From assembly GCA_036522835.1 (NCBI GenBank), contig DATDFB010000094.1, positions 1 to 17,781 on the forward strand: a stretch of 17,781 nt of DNA, in the 5' to 3' direction. Numbering within the stretch: position 1 is the first letter of the stretch; every line of letters begins with the position of its first letter. The DNA comes from DATDFB01 sp036522835 (GTDB lineage: Bacteria > Acidobacteriota > Thermoanaerobaculia > Gp7-AA8). Below, piece after piece: positions 1 to 7,054 of this stretch. The notes below the pieces were generated by a model. That model searched no databases. It was given only the letters and a program-made list of their open reading frames with translations, and was not told the DNA's origin. A program made the position numbers and the translations under genes.

Positions 1-310
1 CCCCCGCCCGCGTGAACTCCGAGAAGTCGAAGTTGAAGCCGCCGAACGGCCCGCCGCCGCGCCCCCCGCCCGCGCCGCCGGGGAAGTGAAAGGCCTCGCG
101 GCCGAGGCGGTCGTACTGCTCGCGCTTCTCCTTCTCGCCGAGGACCGAGTAGGCCTCGGAGATCTGCTTGAACCTCGCCTCGGCGTCCTTGTTCCCTTTG
201 TTCTTGTCGGGGTGATACTTCTTCGCCAGCGCGCGGTAGGCCTTTTTGATCTCGTCGTCCGTGGCCGTTTTCTTGACGCCGAGAATGTCGTAGTAGTCCT
301 TTTCCGCCAT
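1..310 (-). CDS. dnaJ: DnaJ-type J-domain co-chaperone, N-terminal part
   Basis: The gene reads leftwards from ATG at 308-310 and runs off the window, so only the first 103 residues are visible. Residues 5-70 form a J-domain: the opening KDYYDILGV is typical, helix II is basic, and the HPD triad that stimulates DnaK ATPase is at residues 33-35. A Gly/Phe-rich linker follows from about residue 75, with GGPFGGFNFDF as its clearest stretch. In this family the protein hands unfolded substrates to DnaK in the cytoplasm. The zinc-finger region that would separate true DnaJ from the CbpA type lies outside the window, so the subfamily is open. There is no Shine-Dalgarno. A TATACT hexamer lies 12 nt before the ATG. 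The gene diverges from glgC. Confidence 0.9.
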   Translation of the reverse strand, partial: MAEKDYYDILGVKKTATDDEIKKAYRALAKKYHPDKNKGNKDAEARFKQISEAYSVLGEKEKREQYDRLGREAFHFPGGAGGGRGGGPFGGFNFDFSEFTRAG

Positions 311-322
311 GGTGGAGCCCGA

Positions 323-328
323 AGTATA
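323..328 (-). promoter_or_regulatory. Putative -10 box of the dnaJ-type gene
   Basis: TATACT on the minus strand is followed by TCG and sits 12 nt before the ATG at 310. No -35 hexamer can be recognised, because the expected position lies inside the adjoining palindromic repeat that starts at 329. The same TANNNT-then-TCG arrangement recurs before other leading genes in the window. The role is inferred from position and recurrence. Confidence 0.5.
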
Positions 329-411
329 GGGGACAGGGCACAGGCGACGGGGCACAGGTGGTGTCCTCGCGACGGCCACCACCTGTGCCCTGTTCCCTGT
401 CTCCTGTCCCC
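329..411. repeat. 83-bp palindromic element A1 built of 7-nt units
   Basis: The element is an imperfect inverted repeat. The right arm holds consecutive heptamers TGTGCCC, TGTTCCC, TGTCTCC and TGTCCCC. The left arm holds the matching complements, such as GGGGACA and GGGCACA. The centre contains a GGTGGTG / CACCACC pair around a short loop. A second copy of the same length, with 9 differences by my count and no indel, lies at 17166-17248 inside a coding sequence. All six reading frames of this copy are free of stop codons. It occupies the space between the divergent dnaJ-type and glgC promoters. Confidence 0.85.
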
Positions 412-433
412 TCCGCTCTGGCGGCCGAATTGC

Positions 434-439
434 TAAGAT
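434..439 (+). promoter_or_regulatory. Putative -10 box of glgC
   Basis: TAAGAT is followed directly by TCG and lies 12 nt before the glgC ATG. There is no purine-rich Shine-Dalgarno between them, so the transcript would be leaderless or nearly so. No -35 box is evident. The assignment rests on position and on the recurrence of the pattern. Confidence 0.45.
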
Positions 440-451
440 TCGCCGCGTCGC

Positions 452-1726
452 ATGTACGGTTCCTTGGCACGGCGCAACGTCCTGACCATGATCCTCGCCG
501 GCGGGATGGGGGAGCGGTTGTATCCGCTCACGCGCGACCGCGCCAAGCCGGCGGTGCCGTTCGCGGGGCGCTACCGCATCGTCGACTTCGTCATCAACAA
601 CTTCCTCAACTCCGGCTTCTTCAAGATCAAGGTGCTGACGCAGTTCAAGTCGAACTCCCTCATCGAGCACATCACGCGCACCTGGCGGCTGGTCCCGGAG
701 ATCGGGCAGTACGTCGACGTCGTGCCGGCGCAGATGCGCAAAGGGCCGTTCTGGTTCCGCGGCACCGCCGACGCCGTCTTCCAGAACCTCGAGCTGATCT
801 TCGACGAACAGCCCGAGTACGTCTGCGTCTTCGGCGGCGATCACATCTACAAGATGGACGTGAGCCAGATGCTGCAGGAGCACATCGCCACGAACGCCGA
901 TCTGACCATCGCCACCATCCCGGTTCCGATCAGCGAGTCGATCCACTTCGGCGTCGTGGAGATCGATCCCGACTACCGCGTCACCGGCTTCGTGGAGAAG
1001 CCGAAGCCGGAGAACGCCAAGCCGATCCCCGACCGGCCGGACATGATCCTGGCCTCGATGGGCAACTACATCTTCAAGGCCAGCGTGATGATCGACGTGC
1101 TGCAGCGCAACGCCCTGCGCGACTCGGCGCACGACTTCGGCAAAGAGGTCATCCCCGACATGTACCGGCGGATGAAGGTCTACGCCTACGACTTCGCCAA
1201 GAACTACATCCCCGGCGAGGCGGAGAACAACCGCGGCTACTGGCGCGACGTCGGCACGATCGACGCGTATTTCGCCGCCTGCCTCGACCTCGTCTCGGTC
1301 TCGCCGGCGTTCAACCTCTACAACCCGCAGTGGCCGATCATCTCCGCGCCGCTGCACCTCCCGCCGGCGAAGTTCGTCTTCGCCGACGCGCAGACGCAGC
1401 GCATCGGCATCGCCACCGACTCGATGGTGTCGGAGGGGGTGATCATCTCCGGCGGCACGATCAACCGCAGCGTGCTCCATCCGCGCGTGCGCATCCATTC
1501 GTACACGGAGGTCGACGAGTCGATTCTGATGGACGGCGTCGACGTCGGGCGGCATTCCAGGATCCGCCGGGCCATCATCGACAAGGGCGTGAAGATCCCG
1601 CCGCACACGTCGATTGGCCACGACCTCGAGCTCGACCGGCAGCGCTTCACGGTGACGGAGTCGGGCATCGTGGTCGTGCCGAAGGGCGCCGAGATCGAAG
1701 AAGGCGTCCCCGCGAGGGTCGAATGA
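452..1726 (+). CDS. glgC: Glucose-1-phosphate adenylyltransferase
   Basis: The 424-aa product is the usual length for GlgC, which makes ADP-glucose from ATP and glucose-1-phosphate, the committed step of bacterial glycogen synthesis. The N-terminal nucleotidyltransferase domain has the LAGGMGERLYPLT loop near residue 15, then AKPAVPFAGRYRIVDF and the FGGDHIYKMD metal/sugar-nucleotide motif. The C-terminal third, with the GGTINRSVLHPRVRI run, is the left-handed beta-helix used for allosteric control. The ATG at 452 puts the catalytic loop at the normal distance from the N-terminus. It has no Shine-Dalgarno but has a TAAGAT hexamer upstream. Its TGA overlaps the ATG of rph (ATGA), so the two are probably translationally coupled. 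No glgA or glgB is present in the window. Confidence 0.96.
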   Translation: MYGSLARRNVLTMILAGGMGERLYPLTRDRAKPAVPFAGRYRIVDFVINNFLNSGFFKIKVLTQFKSNSLIEHITRTWRLVPEIGQYVDVVPAQMRKGPFWFRGTADAVFQNLELIFDEQPEYVCVFGGDHIYKMDVSQMLQEHIATNADLTIATIPVPISESIHFGVVEIDPDYRVTGFVEKPKPENAKPIPDRPDMILASMGNYIFKASVMIDVLQRNALRDSAHDFGKEVIPDMYRRMKVYAYDFAKNYIPGEAENNRGYWRDVGTIDAYFAACLDLVSVSPAFNLYNPQWPIISAPLHLPPAKFVFADAQTQRIGIATDSMVSEGVIISGGTINRSVLHPRVRIHSYTEVDESILMDGVDVGRHSRIRRAIIDKGVKIPPHTSIGHDLELDRQRFTVTESGIVVVPKGAEIEEGVPARVE

Positions 1727-2496
1727 CGCGCAACGACGGCCGCGCCCCGAACGAGATGCGCCGCGTGACGATCACGCCGAACTTCTCCAAGCACGCCGAG
1801 GGCTCGGCGCTGATCGAAGTGGGCGACACGCGCGTCATCTGCACGGCCTCCGTGCAGGAGAAGGTGCCGCCGTTTTTGTATCGCAGCGGCAAGGGGTGGA
1901 TCACCGCGGAGTACGGCATGCTGCCGCGCGCCACGAGCGAGCGCACCGAGCGCGAGGCGGCCAAGGGGAAGCAGGGCGGGCGGACGATGGAGATCCAGCG
2001 CCTCATCGGCCGCTCGCTGCGCGCCGGCGTGAACGCGGAGCTGATGGGGGAGCGGACGATCTGGATCGACTGCGACGTCATCCAGGCCGACGGCGGCACG
2101 CGCACGGCGTCGATCACCGGCTCGTTCGTGGCGCTGACGCTGGCGCTGGGACGGCTGTACATCGACGGCAACATGGCCAGTTGGCCGGTGAACGCATTCG
2201 TAGGAGCGATCTCGGTCGGCATGATCGGCGGCAACGCCTGCCTCGACCTCAATTACGAAGAGGACTCCAAGGCCGGCGTCGACATGAACGTGGTGGCCAC
2301 GGACAAGGGCCGCTTCGTCGAGCTGCAGGGGACGGCCGAGGGGGCGACGTTCAGCGAGGAGGAGATGAACGCCATGCTGAGCCTGGCCAAGAGCGGCATC
2401 GCGCAGCTCGTGGAGAAGCAGCGAGAGGCGCTGGCGACGACGCTCAGCCGCGTCGACACGCTGGCGCGCGAGCGGCTGAATCGGAAGTTCCGCTAG
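1723..2496 (+). CDS. rph: Ribonuclease PH
   Basis: This is a 257-aa phosphorolytic 3'-5' exoribonuclease that trims the 3' ends of tRNA precursors using phosphate. The start at 1723 (ATGA overlap with glgC) gives NDGRAPNEMRRVTI near the N-terminus, as expected for RNase PH. Other family signatures are GWITAEYGMLPRAT, the phosphate-binding run QGGRTMEIQRLIGRSLR, the core DCDVIQADGGTRTASITG, and the acidic catalytic segment LDLNYEEDSKAGVD. The reading frame stays open for a long way upstream through glgC, but that extension is only the shadow of glgC. In many bacteria rph is followed by the rdgB/HAM1 nucleotidase, which is absent here. Pairing with glgC is unusual. Confidence 0.96.
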   Translation: MTRNDGRAPNEMRRVTITPNFSKHAEGSALIEVGDTRVICTASVQEKVPPFLYRSGKGWITAEYGMLPRATSERTEREAAKGKQGGRTMEIQRLIGRSLRAGVNAELMGERTIWIDCDVIQADGGTRTASITGSFVALTLALGRLYIDGNMASWPVNAFVGAISVGMIGGNACLDLNYEEDSKAGVDMNVVATDKGRFVELQGTAEGATFSEEEMNAMLSLAKSGIAQLVEKQREALATTLSRVDTLARERLNRKFR

Positions 2497-2507
2497 TTTA
2501 GCTAGAT

Positions 2508-2557
2508 CCCTCTCCCCGCAAGCGGGGAGAGGGTGGCGCGCAGCGCCGGGTGAGGGG
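2508..2557. repeat. Palindromic element D1 (CCCTCTCCCC family), intergenic
   Basis: The element begins with a strong hairpin (CTCTCCCCGC, short loop, GCGGGGAGAG), followed by a small GGCGC/GCGCC stem and the end GGGTGAGGGG. It lies just after rph. It forms an inverted pair with a related copy at 2578-2634, separated by a 20-nt spacer, so the two could also pair with each other. Between convergent genes such a structure could end transcription from either side, but there is no U-tract to prove it. Confidence 0.75.
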
Positions 2558-2577
2558 CTTGAGTTGGGAAGCGTGCG

Positions 2578-2634
2578 CCCCTCATCCGGCCTCGCTTCGC
2601 TCGGCCACCTTCTCCCCGCGAGCGGGGCGAAGGC
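2578..2634. repeat. Palindromic element D2, overlapping the 3' end of the YfhO-like gene
   Basis: Read on the minus strand, this copy matches D1: a CCCCGCTCGCGGGG stem, then GAAGGTGGCC, and the end GATGAGGGG. It carries an additional GAGCGAAGCGAG hairpin in the middle. The YfhO-like reading frame runs into it, and the TGA stop at 2582-2584 is part of the repeat. The last roughly 17 codons of that gene are therefore repeat-derived. Confidence 0.75.
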
Positions 2635-5050
2635 TCTTGATCGCCAATCCAACCAGCACCGCGATCGTCGCCAGCGCCGCCGCCGCCCCCCCGTAGAACG
2701 TCGCCGGCGCGTACCAGACGCGGATCTCCGTCTCGCCCGGCGGAACCGTCCATCCGAGGAATGGACCGTTGACCGGCTGCGGCTCGATGGCGCGGCCGTT
2801 TCCTGACACGTGCCAGCCGGGCCACCACGGAATGCTGCTGACGATGAGCGTCCAGCGCGGCGCCGACACATGCACGCGGAAGTCCGTCGGCTTCGCGGAG
2901 GTGATCCGCACCGACGCCTGCGGCGCGGTCGCCGGCCGCGGCGCGAGGAGGTCCTGGCGCATGCGGTCGTCGACCACCGGGAGGATCTTCACGATCGCGG
3001 TATGCGCCCAGTCGCTGTGGCGCGCCAGCTTGTCGACGAACTTGTCGCCCTTGAACTCGAGCACGACGTTCTGCGCCGCCCAGAAGCGCGGCAGCGCGTC
3101 GCGGTTCTCGTAGATGCGGCCGTCCTTCCCTTGGTAAACGAGCGCGTAGCGTCCCGTGTCGCGCATCTCGTAGCGCGGATCGGTGACGAGGTAGCGCGCG
3201 TTGGTGAGGTCGAGCACGCGCGTGTCGGGGTCGTCCCACTTCATGAAGTAGTCGTTGGTGTCGAGGCCGAAGGTCGTGCGGAGGAAGCCGACGTAGCGCC
3301 CGTTGGCCATCGGGTCGTGCACGCGCACGTCCTCGACGCCGTAGAGCGCGTGGGCGTTGGGGAAGAACGCGGGCCCGAGGCCGGCCACGCGGAACGGCGC
3401 GCGGCCCCAGCCGCGCTGCAGCTCCTCGAGCTTCGCCGTGAGCGGCGTCGACGGATACATCAGCTCCTTCGGCAGCGTCGGGTTCCACCCTTCGCACGCA
3501 GCCCACAGCTCCGCGATCACCGCGACGGCGACGAGCATCATGGCCGCGCCGCGCCAGCGCGTGGCCAGGAGCGTCGACACGAGCAGCACGATCATGCTCG
3601 GCAGGATCGCCATCATCGCCGCGCTCTTTTCCCACGCGCCGGGGAACGGCATCTTGGTCATGCACCACAGCAGCATCAGCGCGGCGGCGAGGCCGCCGGC
3701 GAGGAGGAAGACCGCGCGGTCGCGCAGCACGGCGTCGAGCGCGGCCGCGGTCATGACCGCGAGCATCCAGCAGAGCATGAGCCGCAGGCGCGCGTTCGCG
3801 GCGAGCTTGAAGACCAGATGGAACGCGTCGCTGACGCCGGGCCACGCCAGGATGATGCCGAGGACGATGAGCGTGCCGGCGACGAAGAAGAGCTCGCGGT
3901 CGCGGAAGCGGCGGCGGACGATGGCGCGCAGGACGATGGCGAACCACGCGGCCACGCCGAGGATGCCGGCGAAGCCGGTGATCGACTCGGCGACGGCCGG
4001 TCCCCACGGCCGCTCATGCGGCACGTGCCCGAAGAATTGCGGCTGAAAGAGGATGACCTCGGACGGCAGATCGGAGTAGTAGCCGATCTCGTTCGGACGG
4101 ACCTGCAGCTCCTGGTACCGCTTCGACTTGGTGATGGCCTCGGCGAACGGCGCGATGAAGGGCGCCGCAATGATCGCCGCTACAGCGATGGCTGCAATGA
4201 CCGCAATGCCGCGAGTGGCGCCCCTCACCCGGCCTTCGGCCACCCTCTCCCCGCTCGCGGGGAGAGGGACCGCGAAGCGGGGGTGAGGGGCGCCATCCAG
4301 CAGAAGCACGAACACGACATACAGCGCCACGAAAAACGCCGTGTGCGACACCGTCTCCGGATGCCCGCCGTAGAGCATCACCACCCACACGCCCGTCGCG
4401 GCGAGAAAGCGCGGCCAGGTGAACGTTTCGAGCAACAGGTCGGTCGTCAGGAACGCCGCCGGGATCCACACCGCCACCGTCACGAGCGGGAAGTGCAGCC
4501 ACGTCTGCACGAACGTGCACCAGCCGAAGGCGACGGCGCCGATGGCGCTCGGCAGCTCCCCCCACCCGCGCCGCCGGCAATAGAGAAAGGTGAAGGTGAG
4601 GGCGATGAGGATCTTCCAGGCCGCCTCGGCGGTCATGGCGTAACCGAGCGGCAGCGGCAGCGCCAGGATGCGGATCAACGAGAACGCGGAGCTCTGTGCG
4701 TTCGCCAGCAGCGGATAGCCGCAGCCGCTCTGCGAGTTCCACAGCGGCAGGGTCAGCGACTTCCACGCCTCGCGGGCCTGGTGCGCCCACGGCACGATCT
4801 GCATCACGATGTCGTTCATCTCGAAGTTGGCGATGCGCCGCTTCGGCAGCCAGCCGGACCACGGCGGAAGAATGCCGACGATGTCGACGGGCAAGTTGAC
4901 CCACGGCCCGGTCATCGGCCGCCACAGGAAGATGAGGACGAGCAGGTAGAAGAAGGCGGCGATGCGCCAGCGCAGCTCCACGCCGGCGCGGCGGGCCAGC
5001 CAGACTGCGATGGCGTAGACCGCGGCGACGTAGAGGAAGGTCGGGTTCAC
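2582..5050 (-). CDS. YfhO-like polytopic membrane protein (GT-C type)
   Basis: This is an 822-aa inner membrane protein. Many hydrophobic helices fill the first 500 residues (for example residues 4-19 and 29-43). Loop motifs of the YfhO/GT-C class are visible: LPVDIVGILPPW at 53-64, MNDIVMQIVPW at 78-88, and PLWNSQSGCGYPLLANAQSS at 102-121. A large non-membrane domain follows, then a final helix. Family members are thought to modify surface polymers using lipid-linked sugars; the substrate here is unknown. The GTG start at 5050 follows the upstream TGA by one base, so translation is probably by reinitiation. Residues 253-278 are encoded exactly by a palindromic repeat, lying in a loop between two helices. 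The last roughly 17 residues and the stop come from another copy. Confidence 0.8.
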   Translation of the reverse strand: MNPTFLYVAAVYAIAVWLARRAGVELRWRIAAFFYLLVLIFLWRPMTGPWVNLPVDIVGILPPWSGWLPKRRIANFEMNDIVMQIVPWAHQAREAWKSLTLPLWNSQSGCGYPLLANAQSSAFSLIRILALPLPLGYAMTAEAAWKILIALTFTFLYCRRRGWGELPSAIGAVAFGWCTFVQTWLHFPLVTVAVWIPAAFLTTDLLLETFTWPRFLAATGVWVVMLYGGHPETVSHTAFFVALYVVFVLLLDGAPHPRFAVPLPASGERVAEGRVRGATRGIAVIAAIAVAAIIAAPFIAPFAEAITKSKRYQELQVRPNEIGYYSDLPSEVILFQPQFFGHVPHERPWGPAVAESITGFAGILGVAAWFAIVLRAIVRRRFRDRELFFVAGTLIVLGIILAWPGVSDAFHLVFKLAANARLRLMLCWMLAVMTAAALDAVLRDRAVFLLAGGLAAALMLLWCMTKMPFPGAWEKSAAMMAILPSMIVLLVSTLLATRWRGAAMMLVAVAVIAELWAACEGWNPTLPKELMYPSTPLTAKLEELQRGWGRAPFRVAGLGPAFFPNAHALYGVEDVRVHDPMANGRYVGFLRTTFGLDTNDYFMKWDDPDTRVLDLTNARYLVTDPRYEMRDTGRYALVYQGKDGRIYENRDALPRFWAAQNVVLEFKGDKFVDKLARHSDWAHTAIVKILPVVDDRMRQDLLAPRPATAPQASVRITSAKPTDFRVHVSAPRWTLIVSSIPWWPGWHVSGNGRAIEPQPVNGPFLGWTVPPGETEIRVWYAPATFYGGAAAALATIAVLVGLAIKSLRPARGEKVAERSEAG
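4217..4294. repeat. 78-bp palindromic element D3, in frame inside a CDS
   Basis: The ends are a perfect 14-bp inverted repeat (GGCGCCCCTCACCC at 4217-4230, its complement at 4281-4294). An inner stem CTCTCCCCGC / GCGGGGAGAG lies between them. The length is exactly 26 codons and both boundaries fall on codon boundaries of the YfhO-like gene. The encoded insert is polar (GAPHPRFAVPLPASG, then ERVAEGRVRGA) and sits between two hydrophobic helices. The core matches D1 and D2. Confidence 0.85.
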
Positions 5051-5051
5051 A

Positions 5052-5585
5052 TCAGCGCGCCATCAGAATGATGGTGCGGTCGACCGTCTGCGACGTGGAG
5101 ACGTCGAAGTACGGACGCTGCACGGTCACGCGAGGGCGGTTCGGCTTGGCGGCGATCTCCGCCGCCTTGTACTTGCCGGCCGCTTTCGACGTGTCGACCT
5201 TCAGGCCCATCTTCTGCGCGATCGGCACGACCGCCTGCACGTCCGTGGCGAGGTCGCCGGTGCGGAAGAACGCCGGCGGCTTCGCGGCGTTGAGGTTGTT
5301 CGTGGCGTCGGGCGCCACGGTGGCGTAGCCGTACGATTTCGCGTAGAACTCCGCGACCTGCTCGACGGGCGCGTCGGTGTCGTACACCGCCGTCGGCGGC
5401 GGCTCCTCGGCCGGAGTGATGATCTTGTGCGCCTGCTTCATCAGGTCGGTGACCTGCGGCAGATAGCGCGAGCCCGGATAGACGACGAACGAGAACGACT
5501 CTTCCTCTTTCGCCTTTTCGCCCTTGCAGGCCGCGAGCGCGAGGACGAGAGCCAGCGCTACGAGCCAGCGGTTGCGTGTGGACAT
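5052..5585 (-). CDS. Small lipoprotein of unknown function
   Basis: The 177-aa product starts at ATG 5583-5585, chosen because a GGAGGG Shine-Dalgarno lies 10 nt upstream. This start also puts a clean lipoprotein signal at the N-terminus: MSTRNR, a hydrophobic core, and a lipobox LAAC with the acylated Cys at residue 20. The open frame continues 22 codons further upstream but would bury that signal. After the Cys comes a charged linker, then a soluble domain with YPGSRYLPQVTDLMKQAHK and a segment PVEQVAEFYAKSYGY. The latter recalls small periplasmic domains in which an amphipathic helix follows the strand that carries YPGS. I do not recognise the family. It precedes the YfhO-like gene by one base. 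Confidence 0.8.
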   Translation of the reverse strand: MSTRNRWLVALALVLALAACKGEKAKEEESFSFVVYPGSRYLPQVTDLMKQAHKIITPAEEPPPTAVYDTDAPVEQVAEFYAKSYGYATVAPDATNNLNAAKPPAFFRTGDLATDVQAVVPIAQKMGLKVDTSKAAGKYKAAEIAAKPNRPRVTVQRPYFDVSTSQTVDRTIILMAR

Positions 5586-5628
5586 GGGAGTGAAGCCCTC
5601 CAAAGAAATTCGGCGCGGGAACATATCA

Positions 5629-5955
5629 CTAATGCCCGCGGTCGAGCCCAAGATACGTAGGAATGGACATTCCCGTCACATCGTGGAAGCGCTGGCCGTA
5701 CGACTTGATCGCGCCCGAGCCTTCGTCGAGATAGATGCGCTCCACGCGGAAGAGCGGGAAGAACATCGTGGTCACGTCGAGGCTGACTTCCTCGCGGTGG
5801 GCGATCTCGCGGATCCAGTCCTCGTAGGAGTCGAGGTTGATGCCGCGCAGCGTCACGCCCGCCTGCGACAGCGCGGTGAGGATGCCGAAGAACTTCTCCT
5901 TCGGATTGATCAGATTCACGATCACGAGCGACTGCGGCTCGAAGCCCTCAATCAT
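5629..5955 (-). CDS. Conserved-looking 108-aa protein of unknown function
   Basis: The ATG at 5953-5955 lies inside the last codons of the methylmalonyl-CoA epimerase gene (8-bp overlap), so expression is probably coupled. The product is soluble, with no signal peptide or membrane helix. The N-terminal half reads as alternating beta-strands: SLVIVNLINPKEKFFGILTA, then GVTLRGINLDSYEDW, followed by an acidic helix. The second half has TTMFFPLFRVERIYLDE and ends TYLGLDRGH. The strand-rich pattern with a GVTLRGI turn could suit a small beta-barrel such as an Sm-like fold, but this is a guess. The neighbourhood gives no clear functional link. Confidence 0.75.
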   Translation of the reverse strand: MIEGFEPQSLVIVNLINPKEKFFGILTALSQAGVTLRGINLDSYEDWIREIAHREEVSLDVTTMFFPLFRVERIYLDEGSGAIKSYGQRFHDVTGMSIPTYLGLDRGH

Positions 5956-6346
5956 GGGTCTCGCTCAGTTCAATGAGCACGCCATTGCCGGCCGCGGGGT
6001 GCAGAAAGGCGACGCGGCAGCCGTGCGCGCCCGGCACCGGAGCGTCGTTGATGAGGCGGTAGCCGCGCTCTTTGAGCCGCGCGAGGTGCTCCTCGATGTT
6101 CTCAACGCGCAGGCAGATGTGGTGGATGCCCTCGCCGCGCTTCTCGATGTATTTGGCAATGGTCGAGTCGGCGCTCGTCGGCTCGAGGAGCTCGAGATTG
6201 GAATCGCCGACGGAGAGGAACGCGGTGCGGACCTTCTGCGTCTCCACGGTCTCGAAGTGCTCGATACGCAAGCCGAGGTCTTCATAAATTTGCTTCGCCG
6301 CGTCGATGGACTTCACTGCGATTCCGATGTGGTCTAGCTTCGTCAC
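5948..6346 (-). CDS. mce: Methylmalonyl-CoA epimerase
   Basis: The 132-aa VOC-fold metalloenzyme interconverts (S)- and (R)-methylmalonyl-CoA in propionyl-CoA metabolism. It matches the family along its length: LDHIGIAV with metal ligand His6, LELLEP near residue 51, the GEGIHHICLRV strand with His75/76, and VLIELSE with the metal-binding Glu126. The start is GTG at 6344-6346. An AGGA seven nt upstream could act as a ribosome binding site, and it is supplied by the last heptamer of repeat B1. The gene lies downstream of queE and overlaps the 108-aa gene. Methylmalonyl-CoA mutase is not in the window. The metal ligands needed for activity are all present. Confidence 0.93.
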   Translation of the reverse strand: MTKLDHIGIAVKSIDAAKQIYEDLGLRIEHFETVETQKVRTAFLSVGDSNLELLEPTSADSTIAKYIEKRGEGIHHICLRVENIEEHLARLKERGYRLINDAPVPGAHGCRVAFLHPAAGNGVLIELSETHD

Positions 6347-6351
6347 GATTC

Positions 6352-6416
6352 AGTCCTGGGTCCTGGGTCCTGAGTCCTGGGTGCAACTCAGCACTCAGGA
6401 CTCAGGACTCAGGACT
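6352..6416. repeat. Palindromic element B1 of AGTCCTG-type heptamers
   Basis: The left arm is four tandem 7-nt units (AGTCCTG or GGTCCTG). The right arm is the complementary units (ACTCAGG) in reverse order, with a short GTGCAACTCAGC centre. It fills nearly the whole gap between the queE stop and the epimerase start. A second, longer copy is at 14132-14217. The heptamer contains TGA in some frames, so the element is not freely compatible with coding sequence. Confidence 0.85.
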
Positions 6417-6421
6417 TCGTT

Positions 6422-7054
6422 TCATACTCCCCGCGCGTCCGCCCCCCAGATGTGCTTATGCAGTTGCGTTTGCAGCCGCGCCGGGACGCGGTCGGCGAGC
6501 ATCCATTCGGCGAGCGGCTTCATCTCCATCTCCCCCCAGACCGGCGAGAAGAGCACCGTCCAGCGGCCGAGGTTGCGCTCTTCGACGACGCGGCGGGCCC
6601 AATCGTAGTCGTTGCGGTCGGCGATCACGAACTTGATCTCGTCGTGCGGGCGGAGGATGTCGAGGTTCTCCCAGCGGTTCTTCTCCGCCTCGCCGGAGCC
6701 GGGGCACTTGAGGTCGAGGATGATCTTCGCGCGCGGGTCGACGGCGCTGACGTCGATCGATCCCGACGTTTCGATCAGCACTTCGTAGCCGTCGTCGCAG
6801 AGGCGCTTGATCAGCTCGAACGACTCCGCCTGCGCGAGCGGCTCGCCCCCTGTCACCTCGACCAGGTTGCAGCCGTAGCCGCGCACGCGGCCGAGGATCT
6901 CGTCGATCGGCATCCGCTCGCCGCCGGTGAACGTGTACTCGGAGTCGCACCAGCGGCAGCGGAGGTTGCAGCCGGTGAGGCGGACGAAGACGCACGGCCG
7001 CCCCGCGTGCGACGACTCGCCTTGAATCGAATGGAAGATCTCAGTGACGCGCAT
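6422..7054 (-). CDS. queE: 7-carboxy-7-deazaguanine synthase
   Basis: The 210-aa radical-SAM enzyme converts 6-carboxytetrahydropterin to 7-carboxy-7-deazaguanine in the queuosine pathway. The [4Fe-4S]/SAM motif CNLRCRWC gives Cys29, Cys33 and Cys36. FHSIQGESSHAGRPCVFVRL precedes it, as is typical for QueE, and EVTGGEPL is the SAM-binding GGEP motif. The start at 7054 (MRVTEIFHSIQGE) is chosen because it fits the family N-terminus. The frame is open further upstream only because it overlaps queC. The gene overlaps the 3' end of queC by 14 bp, a coupled arrangement matching consecutive pathway steps. The protein ends HKHIWGADARGV, again family-like. Confidence 0.95.
   Translation of the reverse strand: MRVTEIFHSIQGESSHAGRPCVFVRLTGCNLRCRWCDSEYTFTGGERMPIDEILGRVRGYGCNLVEVTGGEPLAQAESFELIKRLCDDGYEVLIETSGSIDVSAVDPRAKIILDLKCPGSGEAEKNRWENLDILRPHDEIKFVIADRNDYDWARRVVEERNLGRWTVLFSPVWGEMEMKPLAEWMLADRVPARLQTQLHKHIWGADARGV

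Noticed and set aside
358..1722. Long open frame upstream of and continuous with rph
   Set aside because: It is the second-frame shadow of glgC, very rich in Arg with no family features. RNase PH homology begins only at the ATGA overlap.
1318..2871. Minus-strand 517-codon frame over glgC, rph and the intergenic repeats
   Set aside because: It covers two well-supported plus-strand genes and has no recognisable domain.
2810..5071. A 753-codon open frame on the plus strand
   Set aside because: It is antisense to the YfhO-like gene, which has clear membrane helices and family motifs. The plus-strand product is charged low-complexity sequence.
6352..6416. Possible CRISPR array because of regular short repeats
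   Set aside because: The units are 7 nt with no unique spacers, and they are arranged as an inverted palindrome. There are no cas genes.
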